Source of the DNA: CBDCZY01 sp965224745
GTDB taxonomy: Bacteria; Pseudomonadota; Gammaproteobacteria; Methylococcales; Methylomonadaceae
Length of the DNA stretch: 64,000 bases
Direction of reading: 5' to 3'
NCBI GenBank assembly: GCA_965224745.1
Contig: CBDCZY010000010.1
Location: forward strand, 434,001-498,000
Shown here: positions 63,749-64,000 of the stretch, in pieces
Position numbering within the stretch: position 1 is the stretch's first letter
Layout of the letters: every line of letters begins with the position of its first letter
Position numbers and translations under genes: made by a program
Notes under the pieces: generated by a model
Told to the model about the DNA's origin: nothing
The model's input: only the letters and a program-made list of their open reading frames with translations
Databases searched by the model: none

Positions 63749-64000
63749 ATGATCACAGATATCCAACAAGAAGCTAATTCTCGAATGGGAAAAACACTTG
63801 AAGCGCTTAAGTCAGAATTGTCGAAGATAAGAACTGGCAGAGCCCACCCAAGCTTGTTAGACCAAATCACAGTTTCTTATTATGGCAACGAAACCCAATT
63901 GTCTCAGGTTGCGAACGTCGCTATCGAGGATACCCGAACCTTAACAGTAACACCCTGGGAAAAAAGTATGGTTCAAGCCGTCGAAAAGGCGATACTCACT
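63749..64000 (+). CDS. frr: Ribosome recycling factor, 3' end outside window
   Basis: The first 84 codons are present, reading MITDIQQEANSRMGKTLEAL, SKIRTGRAHPSLLD and YYGNETQLSQVANVAIED, which is RRF. AGGAAG lies upstream. The gene runs off the right edge; the full protein should be about 185 residues. RRF splits post-termination ribosomes with EF-G. Confidence 0.97.
   Translation, partial: MITDIQQEANSRMGKTLEALKSELSKIRTGRAHPSLLDQITVSYYGNETQLSQVANVAIEDTRTLTVTPWEKSMVQAVEKAILT

Overview
The window is a moderately AT-rich (low-40s % GC by eye) chromosomal segment of a gammaproteobacterium. The evidence is gene content and order: tig-clpP-clpX-lon, rpsB-tsf-pyrH-frr, map-glnD facing away from rpsB, and a dapC-dapD-arsC-like-dapE group next to gltA. 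The combination of CbtBA cobalt uptake, a CobN/ChlID chelatase and an O2-independent corrin ring set would fit free-living lineages such as Methylococcales or Thiotrichales. That placement is inference; no marker here settles it.

Layout. 1-5.7 kb: nucleotide-sugar genes (manC cut by the left edge, galU), an aminotransferase and uvrB. 5.9-12.6 kb: an accessory stretch with long AT-rich gaps, holding a DegT-type sugar aminotransferase, an SDR epimerase whose catalytic Lys is Asn, an LhgO-like flavoprotein, a radical SAM enzyme and a CPBP protease. 12.7-24.5 kb: tRNA-Leu(UAG), the protein quality-control cluster tig-clpP-clpX-lon, a universal stress protein, glnS, a secreted haem-motif protein and a flavin halogenase-like enzyme. 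24.76-26.16 kb: an insertion sequence with terminal inverted repeats.

26.2-51.3 kb: a large cobalamin locus. A cobalamin riboswitch precedes cbtB, cbtA, a thin ferredoxin-like gene, cobN, a ChlI-ChlD fusion, cbiE and a cbiX-cbiC fusion. The run then stops and resumes at cbiD, cobI, cobM, cbiG, a cobJ-cobK fusion, a CobW-like GTPase and cobB. The 7.8 kb between cbiC and cbiD is a mobile-element island. It holds three REP-ended copies of the cbiC 3' end, each more 5'-truncated than the last; a probable group II intron remnant; an IS66-like element with a perfect 8-bp target duplication; an orphan secreted protein; an IS21 element; a gene fragment; and a tandem pair of REP-associated tyrosine transposase (RAYT) genes bounded by inverted REPs. 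The cbiD start codon lies 3 bases past the last REP.

51.3-64 kb: a 164-bp imperfect palindrome between convergent cobB and gltA, then gltA, dapE, an ArsC-like gene, dapD, dapC, an M48 lipoprotein protease, glnD and map on the minus strand, and rpsB, tsf, pyrH and the start of frr on the plus strand.

The best candidate for an undescribed process is at 36.1-43.9 kb. REP sequences matching those that bound the local RAYT gene sit exactly at the 3' ends of serially truncated cbiC copies and of a partial RAYT copy. In both families the copies differ mainly at synonymous sites. This suggests capture of host DNA next to a REP, or recombination with diverged functional alleles, rather than simple decay of a recent duplicate.
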